A stretch of DNA of 64,000 nt from Aphanomyces cochlioides (taxonomy: Eukaryota > Oomycota > Saprolegniomycetes > Saprolegniales > Verrucalvaceae). The DNA lies in contig JAHQRK010000015.1 in the NCBI GenBank assembly GCA_019828595.1, positions 1,860,001 through 1,924,000 of the forward strand, given 5' to 3'. Positions 43,611-55,253 of this stretch are shown here, piece by piece; positions within the stretch are counted from its first letter, which is position 1; each line of letters starts with the position of its first letter. A program made the translations under genes and the position numbers. Under the pieces are notes generated by a model that searched no databases, was not told the DNA's origin, and was given only the letters and a program-made list of their open reading frames with translations.

Positions 43611-44405
43611 AAGGACCCAAAATTGAATTGTGTCGTCCAAGCAGAGTGGATAAAGCCCATCTGACGAAAATTTGAACTTGTCGTCGTACAGTAGTGAAGT
43701 TAGCTACCTTGGTCTCCTGGCCAAGTGGGCAATGCTTGGAGACCACTTCTGGCAAATCGCTGTCTGGATATTCAATGCGCTGGATAACATACGAGCGAGG
43801 ACTGCTCTCGAGTGCTTGGAGGGCGGTGTTTAGCTGGAGAAGCTGAGAGCAATGTGGTCGAGCAAGGAGGATAAAAGTCCAGTGGAACGAGAACACAAAA
43901 CAGGCGAAGGTTCCAAATATTGCCAGTGGTGCTCGACCAAATGTTCAGAACAACACCAAGCGAAATAACTCAATTTGATCAGAATGTTGATGTTATCTTA
44001 AATAAACTATGCACAAGAACTTTGGAGCTGTCAGACTTGAAATTGATCGAGTACATCTTTTTGCGACTAATTCCAGTTTTTCAATGAAAACATCGACTTG
44101 GAGAGGGTACCGCCTAGCAGCTATAGCCTTGCGTCTGGCCTTGATATCAATAGCAACTTGGCTGCCTTCTTTGTTGCGATGAGTGGAAAAACTCGAAATT
44201 TCGCCGACATCGACAAATGTGCAGACAGTTGGACGATTTGTGAATGGCGTGGACATTTGACACGTGTGAAAATAAAGACTTGCTTGAACAACTTTTTTCA
44301 GTGACAGGAGGCCGCAATGCGAAAGTATGGGGACATTCACATGATAACGAAATGCTCTTGACTTAGTAAATTAACACCAAAACACACATCTTGTGGTGAG
44401 CCCCC
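43611..44405 (-). other. Region upstream of KinB, weak coding signals
   Basis: A minus-strand frame at 43650-43896 without ATG (LQALESSPRSYVIQRIEYPD) looks protein-like but is cut off. It may be an exon or relic of an unknown gene. A second frame at 43993-44256 is listed separately. The KinB promoter should lie here. I see no clear core element. Confidence 0.3.
43993..44256 (-). CDS. Hypothetical small protein
   Basis: 87 aa from an ATG at 44256. Contains STPFTNRPTVCTFVDVGEIS, then a basic helical stretch (KARRKAIAARRYPLQVDVF) and EKLELVAKRC. No family recognised. Composition is protein-like, but it could be a fragment of a spliced gene. It lies between two kinase paralogues, in the same orientation. 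Confidence 0.3.
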   Translation of the reverse strand: MSTPFTNRPTVCTFVDVGEISSFSTHRNKEGSQVAIDIKARRKAIAARRYPLQVDVFIEKLELVAKRCTRSISSLTAPKFLCIVYLR

Positions 44406-44975
44406 TTATCTTAGTTTGGCCATTTCTGTCTTGATTTCATGCGTCGCTTCCATGGCGGTCGGGCGACGATTGTGATCCAAAGCCATGCAGCGCTAGCCCA
44501 ATTGAACAAACCAGTCTGGGCAATCCACTGCAAACGATGAAGAAATCTCGCCCATCATGACTTTGGCCATGAGCGCTGTGTCAGTGTAGGCATCGCCTCT
44601 GGCGTTCTTCAAATCTTCATACGGGATCAAATGCGTGCTCAGCTCGGACATAATGACGCCAAACGAATAAATATCTGCTGACTCGCTGTAGTGTCCATCA
44701 GCGAGGACTTCAGGAGCTATCCACCGATATGTTCCGACACCGACTGTCATGGTTTCAATGTCGTCAAATTCACGGGAGACGCCAAAGTCAGTCACTTTGG
44801 CTTGCAAGTCGCTGTTGAGGAGGACATTGCGAGATTTCAAGTCACGGTGGATCACCTTGGGATCCAGCGAGTGGAGGTAAACCAACGCGTGGCCAACCCC
44901 GAGAGCGATATCAAGCTTGTCGCGCCAGGCCAAAGTCGCGGGTGTCGTAGCTTGCAAGAAATTGCGCAGGTCGCC
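44406..44975 (-). pseudogene. Receptor-like kinase KinC, 3' half
   Basis: C-terminal kinase lobe from GDLRNFLQATTPATL through HRDLKSRN, DFG and APE to the stop at 44406. An in-frame TAG near 44493 replaces the Lys before RCMALD. The gene is cut at 44975 by RE-D, and the other half continues at 52419. Close to KinB in sequence (IHRDLKSRNVLLNSDLQAKV is shared). Catalytic residues are still present in this half, so disruption by RE-D and the late stop are the main lesions here. Confidence 0.92.
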
Positions 44976-45387
44976 TGTAACAGTGCTTGAGCGCAGAGGA
45001 AGTGTTGATCACACAAGTGTGTTAGCTGGTAGATTTAAGAGTGAGCTATCCTAACAGGATCGGCTCCAAACCGGCGGCTGCGAGTAGCGCAGCCGCGCTC
45101 TAACAACAAACGATCTTCACGTCGTTCGACGTCGCAACTCACGCATCATTCTTCAATGGTAAAGCACTCGCTGCTTTACCCGCATACTTCTTCCTTGATG
45201 AGCCACATCGCTCCGAGCTTCGTTGCTCACGCGTGTACACGCCTTGCGTCGCGTGAGTATCGCTTGGAAGCTTCCGGAGCTTCCAACTTCAATCTTCCTT
45301 CGATGGGTTCTTCCAACCCGGTGTTCTTATAACACGTCGTGATCTTGACGTGACTTCATTGGCTTGACTAGCAACGGCCCCGTTGCA
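44976..45387 (-). repeat. RE-D 3' LTR (412 bp)
   Basis: Starts tgtaacag and ends cgttgca on the plus strand. The first 340 bp match 52073-52412. The last 6 bp match 52413-52418 after a 66-bp gap. Confidence 0.9.
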
Positions 45388-45400
45388 CCCTGCCCCACTT
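45388..45400 (-). other. RE-D polypurine tract
   Basis: On the minus strand aagtggggcaggg precedes the LTR start TGCAAC. This supports the assigned inner LTR edge at 45387. Confidence 0.7.
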
Positions 45401-45433
45401 AAACCGCAAGCTGCCGTGTTGACTTGACGCTTG

Positions 45434-46646
45434 ATGGGAAAGGACAACGCCGCTAACGGCTGGCTCGATCGTAGCCCGAGTTCTCAAAACTCGTTTCGCT
45501 TTTCTCGTGAAATGTCTTCAGGACCTCCACCGGCCAGTGCATGGGACGCCAACAACCTTGCCGCGCGCTACGACCGCTTCCGTGTTGACTTGGCCAAGAT
45601 CTCTGAGGCGCCCAGCGAAGAGTTTGACCTTCGAATTGCAGGCGACGCGTATGGTTCGCCGGAGAGTTTTCGTCCCCTGCACCGAGCGGCCCTCGATATC
45701 CCTTGCACGTGGATTTCGTCGCGCTGGGGCGCAAGCTGAAGGCTTTGCGTGGACTCTTGATCGAAGGCGACTACAACCTAGCCTTTGCGGCCAGCTCTTG
45801 CTTGGATATCATCCTGGCCATGCGGCCATTCGCCATGGATAACGCGCGCTGGCAGTGCTACATCGAGGAGCATCATCAAATGGATCTTGCAGCGACGCGC
45901 GGAAGCCGAAATCGCCACGGGGATGTGCGCACACCCAAGGGAATTGTCCCTATCGCTCCACTTCTTGGCGAGACGGCTATTGAGTACGCTGCCGTGTGGT
46001 TTTTGAAACTCGCAAATGACCCCAACCAAGTGCAGAATAAGCTGCGCGACTACACCCACGTCCTTGAAGACCTTGCCAACTACGCGAAGACTCGCCATCG
46101 TGGCCCACGATTGCACTTCTATGTTGTGCGCTGGTTGCTCGCAGTCCGATCGCATCGCTACAGCGAGGTAACCGACCTTGTCTGACTTCTTGTAATCATC
46201 GTTCTTGTAGTTGGTCTCTCGATATGGACCCGAGATCTTCGGCCCGTGTCATCGAGCACCTGCTGGTTTGCACGAGCGCTCGCGCTCTCGTTCGCAGTCG
46301 CCTCGTGGTCGCTCTCGTTCCCAGTCGTCTCGTCGTCCTCGCATGCAAGTCGTTGCTCTCGTTCACGTGCTCAGTCGCACCACCGCGGCCATTCCGCTTC
46401 GCCTGAAGACGCCTGGAGCGACGAGGAGGAGCTACCTCCGCGACCGCCTGTCGCCGACCTCCCTCGACGCCGCCATGATTTTGATGACCATTGGATGACC
46501 GATTCCCAATATGAGGTCTCTGTTCTTCAAGTCTCCGTGAAGAATCTTCGATCGGTGGTGGATGCGATGTCGGCCCGCGTCGAGAAGCTGCTCGAGCTTG
46601 GTCGAGCGACTACTGCGCCGTACGGAGTGTCTCCCTCAGTTTGTTG
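45434..46646 (+). pseudogene. RE-D antisense accessory ORF (RS linker plus coiled coil), broken
   Basis: ATG at 45434 (alternative 45512), 47 bp from the 3' LTR. Part 1 includes NNLAARYDRFRVDLAKI, then a one-base slip near 45702 into DFVALGRKLKALRG, VPIAPLLGETAIEYAAVW (45946-45999) and LEDLANYAKTRHRG. A stop at 46183 and a frame change lead to an Arg-Ser stretch (RSRSRSQSPRGRSRSQSSRR), an acidic patch (SDEEELPPRP) and a C-terminal helix (LQVSVKNLRSVVDAMSARVE). It overlaps the end of pol (46527) by 120 bases, tail to tail. Homologue of the RE-C ORF at 31851-32867 by sequence, position and domain order. Confidence 0.65.
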
Positions 46647-48514
46647 ACGCTGGTCTTGATCGACTTTCCCAAGAGGATCGCCAAGCTCGTGGTGTGGCCG
46701 TGCCATCTGCGGCACCTGCTCTGGCTGCGCTGCCTCCGAATCCCAAGGTATGTACGGCTTCAACTTGCCCACGTAGAATACGTCGTGGATGTTCCACTCG
46801 GCCGGCAGCGCCAATCGAAAGGATGTTCGACTGATCTCTTTTGTAATAGGGTATGGGCCCCACCACTGAAGCTGGAGCTTAGTGTTTCCTAACACGGCCT
46901 TTGGAACCACTGAGCGGTGTAGGAGTACTTCGTCGCCAATCTTGAATGCATTTTTGTTTTGTCTTCCTTGTTGATTGGCATATTTCGCCTGCCTCTCTTG
47001 GGCCAAGGCTATGTTGTCTTGAACTTGGAGAATAATTGATTCTCGGACCTTCACAAAGTGTTCAACTGAGGCGATCGTTCTTGCCGGAGGATCGTCCTCG
47101 TGGGTATTAGGAACCCATCCAGCGCTGTGGGTTGATGCAGCCCAATATCCTCCCCCACTTAAAATAGCGTCGTCAATGGAGGACGGAAGGCGCGGATGGC
47201 GCAGAAAGTTCACGTAAAACGGAGAGAAACCCGTCGTCACATTGGTGGCAGTGTTGTAAGCAAACTCCACTTGGGGCAATAAAGAACTCCAAGTCTTCTG
47301 TCGGGACTGCGCAAAGCAGCGCAAAACGTCTTCAATAACGCGATTCGCGCGTTATGTTTGACCATCCGACTCAGGATGGTCCGAAGTGGACATATTCAGC
47401 TTGGTGCCCACCAGCGAGAACAAAGCAATTCAAAATTTGCTGGTGAACCGGGGGTCACGGTCCGACACGATGGACGAGGGTAATCCAAAACGACAGTAGA
47501 TCGTGTCAAAGAAAATCTTCGCGGACTGCTCCGCCGGATGGAATCCTTCACGGGTATAGCCACCAGGAACTTGGATGCTCGATCCACACACGTCCATATG
47601 CCCGTATTACCTCGACCATTCCGGGGTAAGCCAAAAATGTAGTCCATACTGACAGAGGACCAAACGTCCTCGGGGACTTGCAACATCTGCGCTGGAGCGC
47701 GAATGCTCGGTGACGACTTCACCTTCTGGCATATAGAACAAGATGCCACACATCTGGCCACTGTCTTGTACATACGCGGCCACCAAAACCGCCGCGCCAG
47801 AGTGACGTACGTCTTGTCACGGCCAAAGTGGCCTCCGCTGGGCGTGTCGTGGTGTTCCGACACCAGGTCGACGCGGAGCTGTGTGTCGCACGGGACCACG
47901 ATGCGAGGCGACGTCGATGTCGCGGGCTGGAAATACAGAATGCCATCACGCATTGAGTAACGCTCGTAAAGGGTAGTGTCCGGCTTGGGCGAACGAAAGT
48001 TCGCGACAATAGGTCGCAAGGAGGGATCCATTCGATACGCGCAACGGATGCGATCCGACAAGTCGGAATGGACTTGTCTCAAACGGTTTAAATCGACGGA
48101 GGACGATATCTCAGTCATCGGACGACGCGACAATGCGTCCGCGAGCACATTTTCTCGCCCAGGTTTGTACTCCACTGTCATGTTGAACTCAGCAAAGAAA
48201 GCCAGCCAACGAGCCATGCGTTCGGAAATGTGAGGCGACTTCACGGCGTATTTGAGTGACGCGTGGTCGGTGTAGACCACGAAGGGCTTCGAGCCCAGGA
48301 GATAAATTCGGAACTTCACCAGGGCGTACTTGACCGCCAACAATTCTAGATCGTGAACAAGATAATTTCGTTCCGCCGCCCGCAGTTGCCGTGACTGATA
48401 CGACACTGGGCGATTCATGCCCGATGCGTCTTCTTGCATGAGGCAACAGCCAATGCCTTGGATGGAGGCGTCGCAAACCACCGAAAATGGACGTGAAAAG
48501 TCCGGCAGTGCCAA
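46527..48514 (-). pseudogene. RE-D RNase H and integrase
   Basis: Frame 48514-47396: RNase H with FSVVCDASIQGIGCCLM, VYTDHASLKYA and ADALSRRPM; the integrase zinc part (HFGRDKTYVTLARRFWWPR, CSIC) and the core start (SVSMDYIFGLP). The remaining core is degraded near 47350-47500, and the second Asp motif is reduced to a frameshifted SCRTVTPG. The last frame 47324-46527 gives the integrase C-terminus (VLLHRSVVPKAVLGN, YVGKLKPYIPW). No chromodomain. Confidence 0.88.
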
Positions 48515-49094
48515 AACAGGAGCTTCGATAGTCCGCGTTTGATGGGATCAAACGGAGCTTGATCCATTCGTCCGACCAAACCCATGGGGCGTCCTTCGCA
48601 AGGAGGGCCGACAGGGGCCGTGCGATTGACGCGAAGTTCTTCGAAAACTTGTGGAGGTAAGTGGCTAACCCAAGCCAACTTCGCAATTCGCTAACGGTTT
48701 GGGGAGTCGGCCAACTCGTAACGGCTTCGACCTTCGCAGGGTCGACTCGGCAGCCGTTGATGCCGACAAAGTCCCCCAGGACAGGGATCTCGTCAACCCC
48801 AAACATATACTTCTGTAGATTCGCGTAGAGACCGTTCTCTCGTAGAACTTGAAACAGGGCGCGCTAGTGCCCTCGATGAACTTCCGTGTCAGAGACACCC
48901 TTCGACGCTCGACTGTGTACGTAAATGTCGTCGAAATACGACGGCGCAAAATCGCGGAGGTGCCGTAGCTTGTCCGTCACTAGACGGTTGAACGTCGCCG
49001 GGGCATTAGACAAGCCCTGTGGCATCACTAGCCACTCCCAGAGCATCCCGCTCGGCGTCGATACCGCTGTCTTCGGGATATCACATATTCTCAT
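48189..49094 (-). pseudogene. RE-D reverse transcriptase, central and thumb part
   Basis: Contains MRICDIPKTAVSTPSGMLWE and the active site SYFDDIYVHS near 48915-48945, then after a shift EIPVLGDFVGINGCRVDPAK and ELRSWLGLATYLHKF. Very similar to RE-C in the same region. Frame changes near 48860 and 48590. Confidence 0.85.
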
Positions 49095-49130
49095 CAGGAT
49101 TTGGTAAAACCCATCGCGCAGGTCGATGGT

Positions 49131-50782
49131 TCAAAACATAGTCGACCCAGCCATCCCATCAATGATAACGTCCTTCCTTGGGATTGGTGCTTGTGCCAGA
49201 ATCGTCGCGGCGTTCAGTTTATTGAAAGCGTGTACGATACGCCAACCTCCAGTAGGTTTCTTCACACAGAACGTAGGGCTGGAGGGAGGTGACGTACTCG
49301 GGCGAACGTGCCCCGCTTGTCTTCTCTTCTCGAAGAAAGCGTCAATGTGGTCCACTTGTTCTTTGGGCAGCGGCCACTGCCGCGTCACGCACCACTTGGT
49401 GCCAGGGAGGAGGTCGATCTCGTGCCTCACTCCCTTGTCCTTCGGAAGGGCTTGAGGGACTTCTTCAGGGAATATGTCTTCGAATTCCCGAATCAAATCA
49501 TAAAATGCGTTTGTCTTCAACGCGGCCCATGTTGAGGCGTAAGTTGTCTTCGGGTTCGGGCCATCGGCGACATCTGCGTCGATGGTTGAAGAGGAACTCA
49601 GCGCAACCTCATCCACTGCTTGGATAAGCGCAATGCTCACGACTTCCTGTCGTCGTAGAGCTTCTTCAAACACGGTGAAGCTCATCTCCGGGAGCTTCAC
49701 AATTTCTTCAGCCGCTTGAGGTAACTCCTCCAAGTCGCACTGACTGAGGACTAGTTCCTCTGGCGTAACGCCGCGCACGATGGCGACGTTGTTCAAACGG
49801 AATTTCTTCCTGCCGACACGGCGCTTCTTCTGGCGGCATCGATCTCGCAGAGCATTCAGTTGCTCTCTTGTAATTCCAAAACAGGGCGCTTCTCGCGTGC
49901 TGTTCGCATTCTTCCACGTATTCCACTGTGTTTCTCGGTTCAATTCCCAGGACACATCCAAGTCCTTCTTTCTTTCGGGGTCAACTCCAGACCCAGCGCC
50001 CGTATCGCGCGGCGCTTTCAAATCGCTATCTTGCGTTCTCCGTTGCGTTCTCCAGGACATAGCCGCGTCCTTTCTCTTCATCGGGTCGTCCGTAGACCCA
50101 GCGCCCGCATCGCGCGGTGCTCTTTCCAGATCGCACTCGACACCCCAGATGTCGACATGATCTTCACTTGTCATGGTATCTCCGGTACCATCGCAGTCTT
50201 CATCCGCTGAGGCAATCCTCCGTCCTTCAGCGGCCTTCACCAAATCAATATCTTGGCCGTGGGTTGCCAAGCCTTCGGCGGCGAGCGTAACTCGACGCGG
50301 AGACTTTGTCTCATTGGGTGTGGGCTCATTACTCACCAAACCCAAAGCCTTGTTGGCATCCAACGACTTGGATATTGTCTTCAACTTCCAGTTGATAGTC
50401 GGCTGATGCTTTTCCAACCAGCCCATTCCCAGGATGAGATCCAACGCTCATCCAAATCAATGACGAAATACGTCTCGTCCGATACAAACTGTCCAACTCG
50501 TGTGGGCAGAGTTATCAATACTCGTGGCTGTTCTGCCACCGAACCATCGGCCATCTTCACCCTGACCGTCGCTCGACCGTCGCTACTTGCGACCGCTTCT
50601 TCAAGCTTTTCCTTGTTCATCATCATCGACTCTTTCCGCGCATAATTTTCCGATGCGCCGCAATCAATCAACACCTTCAACGTCCTTGGGAAACCCGGCA
50701 CCGGTATCCCAAAGGACAACATCTTCGAATGCAATCCAATCTGGCACAAAAGTGTGCCCGAGGCTAGGCCCTCCGCAATCAA
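49131..50782 (-). pseudogene. RE-D protease and RT N-terminus
   Basis: Two frames meeting near 50440. The first holds VLIDCGASENYA (retropepsin site with Cys after Asp, as in RE-C). The second holds LILGMGWLEKH, a spacer of about 150 codons with an internal duplication (PRDTGAGS occurs twice near 50010-50130), and RT segments SPTFCVKKPTGGWRIVHAFN and PRKDVIIDGMAGS. An in-frame break at about 49130 separates it from the next RT part. Confidence 0.85.
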
Positions 50783-50831
50783 ATTGCCACCGCGACCAAA
50801 CGGAAGACCCAGTTCCGCCCCAGCAGGTCGC

Positions 50832-52038
50832 CTAGCGCCTACTGGGTGCTGCCTTTTCCCTGCGATCGAGGGGAGAAAGGCGCTCGTTCGCCTTGTCCAC
50901 GGCCAGGAAAGCTTGGACCTCCCACGCGGAAATGACTTGGCCGCGGTGACATCTCACGGCGACGAGAGTCGCTACGATGAGGGCATTTTCGGGCAAAATG
51001 GCCGGCTGCTTGCATTCATAGCAGCGCTTGTCTGGTGAGGACTGACCGGCTTGATAGCGCTGGGGTACTTGACCCATGGACGAAATGTCCATATCCATGG
51101 AGTCGGATGCGCTCGCACGCGCCAAGTTTTGGGAAAAGTCTTCAGATAAAGCGATGCTGACGGCTTCATCAAACGTTTCCGGGATCGACGGAATAGTTCC
51201 GTCCGGGCTGGGTCCTTGTTCAGGCCGTTCATGAATACGGTCACCCGCGTGGATTCGGGGAGGGACCTCTCGTCGTTCATGCTTGCGTAGAGGTAGCGGA
51301 GTTCATGAACGAACTCGCGGATGGTTTGCTTCCCTTGAGCGGCGTTGAGGAAACGCGATCGATTTCGAAAGTCGCTGTTAGGCGGCAAGAAAGCTTTCTT
51401 CAGCTGACTTGCAAAGTCTTCCAACGTTGGAAAGCAATAAGGATTCCCCATGCGAAGGGAATACGCCCAGGCTTCTGCCCGTCCCTTCAGGTGGGACATG
51501 GCAAACGCCACCTTGATAGATTCCTTGCGGATGCACAGAGCATCTGCAGCAGTTGTAACTTGCAACATACACCTCATTACGTAGTCGGATTCTTGACCAC
51601 TGAACTTTGACACGTCTAACTTGATGCCTTTGCCTTCGTGGCCATGTGGGAGGTCGTCGTCTTCAAGCAACTCGTCTTCTTTTGATCGGAGCCCGCATAA
51701 TGGGCTCGCGCTTGGTGCGCTGCGCACTCCTTGCGCAATTGTCGAAGTGCTTCTTCTTGACTGGCCTTCGACGCCATGAGCGAAACAACCTGACCTTCTA
51801 AGTCCAGGATTTGATTCTTGAGTGAGCGCGACTCTTCTTGAAGAAGCGCGTTTTCATCACGCTCCTCCAATCTCGCGTTAGCAGCGTATCGGCCGATAAC
51901 CTCAACGAGGTGGAGCAAGTGTTGCTCGTCGCGATTCGACAGCATCACTGCGAGGTCTTCATCTCCCATCAACTCGCGTAGTCCTTCGAGGGTTTCACGG
52001 TGGTCTTCGGTAATGTAGGAGAAGTAATCGATCGGCAT
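50832..52038 (-). pseudogene. RE-D Gag
   Basis: The ATG at 52038 follows the primer-binding site. N-terminal coiled coil (RDENALLQEESRSLKNQILD). After a frame change near 51690 the capsid appears (LDVSKFSGQESDYVMRCMLQ, RTELFRRS). A further shift near 51000 breaks the single knuckle: the first Cys pair (RCYECKQP) and the remaining His/Cys lie in different frames, one base apart. This Gag keeps the capsid core that is deleted in RE-C. Confidence 0.85.
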
Positions 52039-52054
52039 GTTCGGTCCTTGAACG

Positions 52055-52070
52055 AACTAAAGTGCTACCA
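52055..52070 (-). other. RE-D primer-binding site
   Basis: On the minus strand tggtagcactttagtt lies two bases after the 5' LTR. It shares 12 of the first 15 or so bases with the RE-C site. Confidence 0.6.
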
Positions 52071-52072
52071 GG

Positions 52073-52418
52073 TGTAACAGTGCTTGAGCGCAGAGGAAGT
52101 GTTGATCACACAAGCGTGTTAGCTGGTAGATTTAAGAGTGAGCTATCCTAACAGGATCGGCTCCAAACCGGCGGCTGCGAGTAGCGCAGCCGCGCTCTAA
52201 CAACAAACGATCTTCACGTCGTTCGACGTCGCAACTCACGCATCATTCTTCAATGGTAAAGCACTCGCTGCTTTACCCGCATACTTCTTCCTTGATGAGC
52301 CACATCGCTCCGAGCTTCGTTGCTCACGCGTGTACACGCCTTGCGTCGCGTGAGTATCGCTTGGAAGCTTCCGGAGCTTCCAACTTCAATCTTCCTTCGA
52401 TGGGTTCTTCCAGTTGCA
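52073..52418 (-). repeat. RE-D 5' LTR (346 bp)
   Basis: Matches the 3' LTR except for the 66-bp gap close to its outer end (between 52412 and 52413). A single-base difference was seen near 52119 (cacacaagcg against cacacaagtg). Confidence 0.9.
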
Positions 52419-53100
52419 ACGCCTTTGTCCATGTACTCCGTGACCATGACGATGTCGGAAGGTTTGGTACACGACGCGCCGATGAATTGGACGATAAACT
52501 CGCAATTGATTTGGGAGTGGAGTTTGATCTCGGCGATAAAATGGATGAGCTGCTTCATGTCGCCCGTCTTGGACGCAAGAAAGCTCTTCACCGCCACAGT
52601 TTCGCCATGGAGCTGAGCCAAGGCGACTTGACCATAGGCACCAGTTGCAATAGGTTTGATGATTGAAATATCGTTCGGTAGTATACGATGCATGACCAGG
52701 TCGCCCATATCCAACTGCCGGGAGCTGCGAACCCAAGACGCAGCGGAGCTTTCCGTGGACGAAGAGTGATAAGTGTTGGCGACAGTCACGGGGGATTTAC
52801 GAGGGAGATGCGTGAGGGCGGGTGATGGATCGGGTGACGGAATGTAAACGACCGCAATGGGTTCTTCATAGCGCCGTCTTCGTTGGATAATGACAATGGC
52901 ATCAAGGTGGTGGTGGTTGAGCTGTGACTGGCGGCGACGCTGTGACCCGCGGAGATGTCGAAGCAGGCGGAGATGTAGCTGGTGAAGGCGTTTGTGGACG
53001 CGGTGTAGATGGTGGAGGCGGTGGAGTTGTAGCTGGCATTGGCGCACTGGGGCACCACTTGAGGAAATTATTCGTAGGTGCATGGAGCTGATTGAAAATT
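52419..53100 (-). pseudogene. Receptor-like kinase KinC, 5' half
   Basis: Reads from a truncated ectodomain end (NNFLKWCPSA, then Pro/Thr-rich) in one frame to the juxtamembrane IVIIQRRRRYEEPIAVV and the kinase N-lobe (GAYGQVALAQ, VAVKSFL, EIKLHSQ, VTEYMDKG) in another. Signal peptide, Cys-rich part and membrane helix are missing or reduced. A deletion with frameshift lies near 52900, where the membrane helix should be. The frame passes into RE-D at 52418. Together with 44406-44975 it forms one dead gene. Confidence 0.88.
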
Positions 53101-53689
53101 TCGTTCTGCTACCCAAGCAGAAGGAAAGACAGGCTATCACATGAAAAATTGAGCGTTGTACTCTTGCTGCGCAGCCTCAAGCAAACGAACAGTTAGCAAA
53201 TTAGCTCACTCGATCCAATTGACACGGTTCATTCGACGAGACAGGAGCCCAACTCAGGGCGAAGCACTGGATATGAAAACAATGCAAAGAATAAAACTGC
53301 GCTGCTCTTTGCTGCGGAAGCGATGTAAGGATGGGATTTCCCTTGTTGAACTAGGACAGCTTGGCATGAGAAGCGGGAAGAAGTGGCGTCGCACTGGATG
53401 TGGACGTCAGTGTCCCGGTCAATTTCACCGCTTGACAGTGATGGTCCATCCAGTTCAAAATCAATTTTATTAGAATGTTGGTTTTAACTTTAATTTTGTA
53501 TGAAAATATGTTTCTGGTAATATATGATTGATGTTCAATATTTTACCTCGGTTTAAGGACTTTTTATATTGAAACATTTTGATTTGAATGACATTTAAAC
53601 AAGGAATAATATTAATCCGACAAAACACTGATAGAAAATAAGGTCATTAAACCGAGGATTGTCTTGAATTACATGACAAAGTTATGAGC
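53101..53689. other. Intergenic
   Basis: A 105-codon plus-strand frame (53156-53473), basic and without recognisable motif, then about 220 bp of very A+T-rich sequence. No gene supported. Confidence 0.4.
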
Positions 53690-55091
53690 AATTGACTGAC
53701 CTCGATCCATCAAATCCAGCGACGATTGAAATTGCGTTGCAGCGCTACCGTACAACTCTTCCTTCGAAAGGGACGATTCTAGTCAATCCTGGAGGTCCAG
53801 GAGGCTCTGGCCTACGTCTGAGTTCCTAGTCTTGACTGGTGGAGAGTGCGATATCCTTGGCTTTGACCCACGCGGCGTGGGAGCTTCCCAAGCAGCGCTC
53901 TGCACTCAGACAGTCTACACTGACATTCAAGACGCCCGCTCTCTCAAAGCCAAGCCTGTTCCATTTGAAGAACCCGGTGGGGAAACTTCCATCGATCGAT
54001 ATGCTGTGGACTATGCTCTCCAAGTCAAACGTTCTGAGCGCTTTGACGGCGAGCTTTTGAAATAATTGTCGAAGTCGTACGTCGCTCGTGATATGGATGC
54101 GATGAGCGCCGCTCTCGGTGAAGAAGTGCTCCATTTCTATGGCATTTCCTACGGCACATACGTCTCCCTGCCATTGAAACCCGCTCACTTGGAGCTCATG
54201 TAGGTCAATATGTTTCCCGACCGCGTCGGTCGCATTGTGATCGATTCCATCTTGGATCCATCGGTCCAACACCGACCTTAATGTCCAAGTCGACGTCTTC
54301 GAAGGTTTCTGCAAGGCTTGTGAAGCTGCTGGACCTCAATTTTGCCCCTTGGCCAAGGAAAGCTCGTCGGTGTCGCAACGTCTTCGCTCTTTCTTCAAGC
54401 AAGTTGGGGCGATGCCGTTGATCCTCCCAGCAGGCGACGACTGGACTTCCATCTCGAGCCAGGAAATTCGCCAGCAAGTCTTCAACTCGATGCTAGCTCC
54501 GAACCGATGGCCTCAACTGGCTGACCTGCTGCAAAGGTATCTCAACGGCACGGCGACATCGCCAGCTCGTCCTGCGTCCTGCCAAGCGGAAGCCACAACT
54601 TTGTACTCTGGTCAAGATGTCGAATCGGGCATTTACGTCGCCAACGACGGCGACAATTCCGCCACCAAGGCGCAAGATTGGGAAGACCATCTCAAGCTGA
54701 GCCAGAAGATTAGTCCGCTCTTTGGCGGCGCTTAATTTGCTCAAGCGCTCTTTGCGAAGTTCTGGACGATTCGCCCTGTGGAGCGCTACGTTGGGCCTTG
54801 GAACAACACGCTGCGCAGTCGAATCCTCATCCTGAACAACGAAAAGGACCCAGAAACGCCGCTGGAAAGCGCTCATGCGGTCGCGGCAGTTGTCGGGGAT
54901 AAAAACGCGGTGCTGGTGACGCGGGAAGGCTTTGGCCACGGCACAATGGGCCATGCGAGTCAATGCATCCATGCTATCGTGGTTGATTTCTTCAAGTCTG
55001 GCCAACTTCCACCTGCAAACACGAAGTGCCGCGTGGATGGCAACCCGTTTGTTCCCCCGCAGACGTTTTCAGCCGCCGCCAAGGCAATGCA
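53690..55091 (+). pseudogene. Peptidase S33 (tripeptidyl-aminopeptidase-like) pseudogene, 5' and main part
   Basis: An alpha/beta-hydrolase exopeptidase that releases N-terminal peptides. Visible pieces, in several frames: the oxyanion segment TILVNPGGPGGSG, CDILGFDPRGVGAS, the nucleophile elbow FYGISYGTYV, VIDSILDPS, and the C-terminal TAP-like domain with Asp in NNEKDPETPL and His in GFGHGTMGHASQC. Stops occur after RLSS (near 53830), at 54063 and at 54733, with frame changes between. The N-terminus before 53690 is missing. The coding sequence is cut at 55091 by RE-E; its last codons lie at 59816-59953. Confidence 0.88.
55087..55091 (+). repeat. RE-E target-site duplication, left
   Basis: atgca before the LTR start, repeated at 59816-59820 after the other LTR. 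Confidence 0.9.
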
Positions 55092-55253
55092 TGTTAGAAT
55101 ACAATGCATTTGTACAGCGGACAAGATGGCATACAAACTCCAAGTCAGTCCCACCGCTTAGTGGTGACCAGTCATGACGTTGCGTGTCTTTGTAGCTAGC
55201 CTAACCGATCTCAATCACTTTTGTTTTCCCCTTCTGTGGTTGATATTGTGTTA
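55092..55253 (+). repeat. RE-E 5' LTR (162 bp)
   Basis: Includes a 37-bp segment (about 55170-55206) absent from the 3' LTR. Confidence 0.88.

Larger units (their letters stand above)
44976..52418 (-). mobile_element. RE-D: Ty3/gypsy element with antisense ORF, inserted in KinC
   Basis: 7443 bp. LTRs run TGTAAC to GTTGCA on the plus strand. The left LTR is 412 bp and the right one 346 bp, because 66 bp equivalent to 45316-45381 are missing from the right copy. Otherwise they are nearly identical. Flanks are tcgcc and acgcc, a target duplication with one mismatch in the KinC codons for Gly-Asp. Minus-strand order is Gag, protease, RT, RNase H, integrase; on the plus strand near the 3' LTR lies an extra ORF. 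The coding parts have several frameshifts. Confidence 0.94.
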
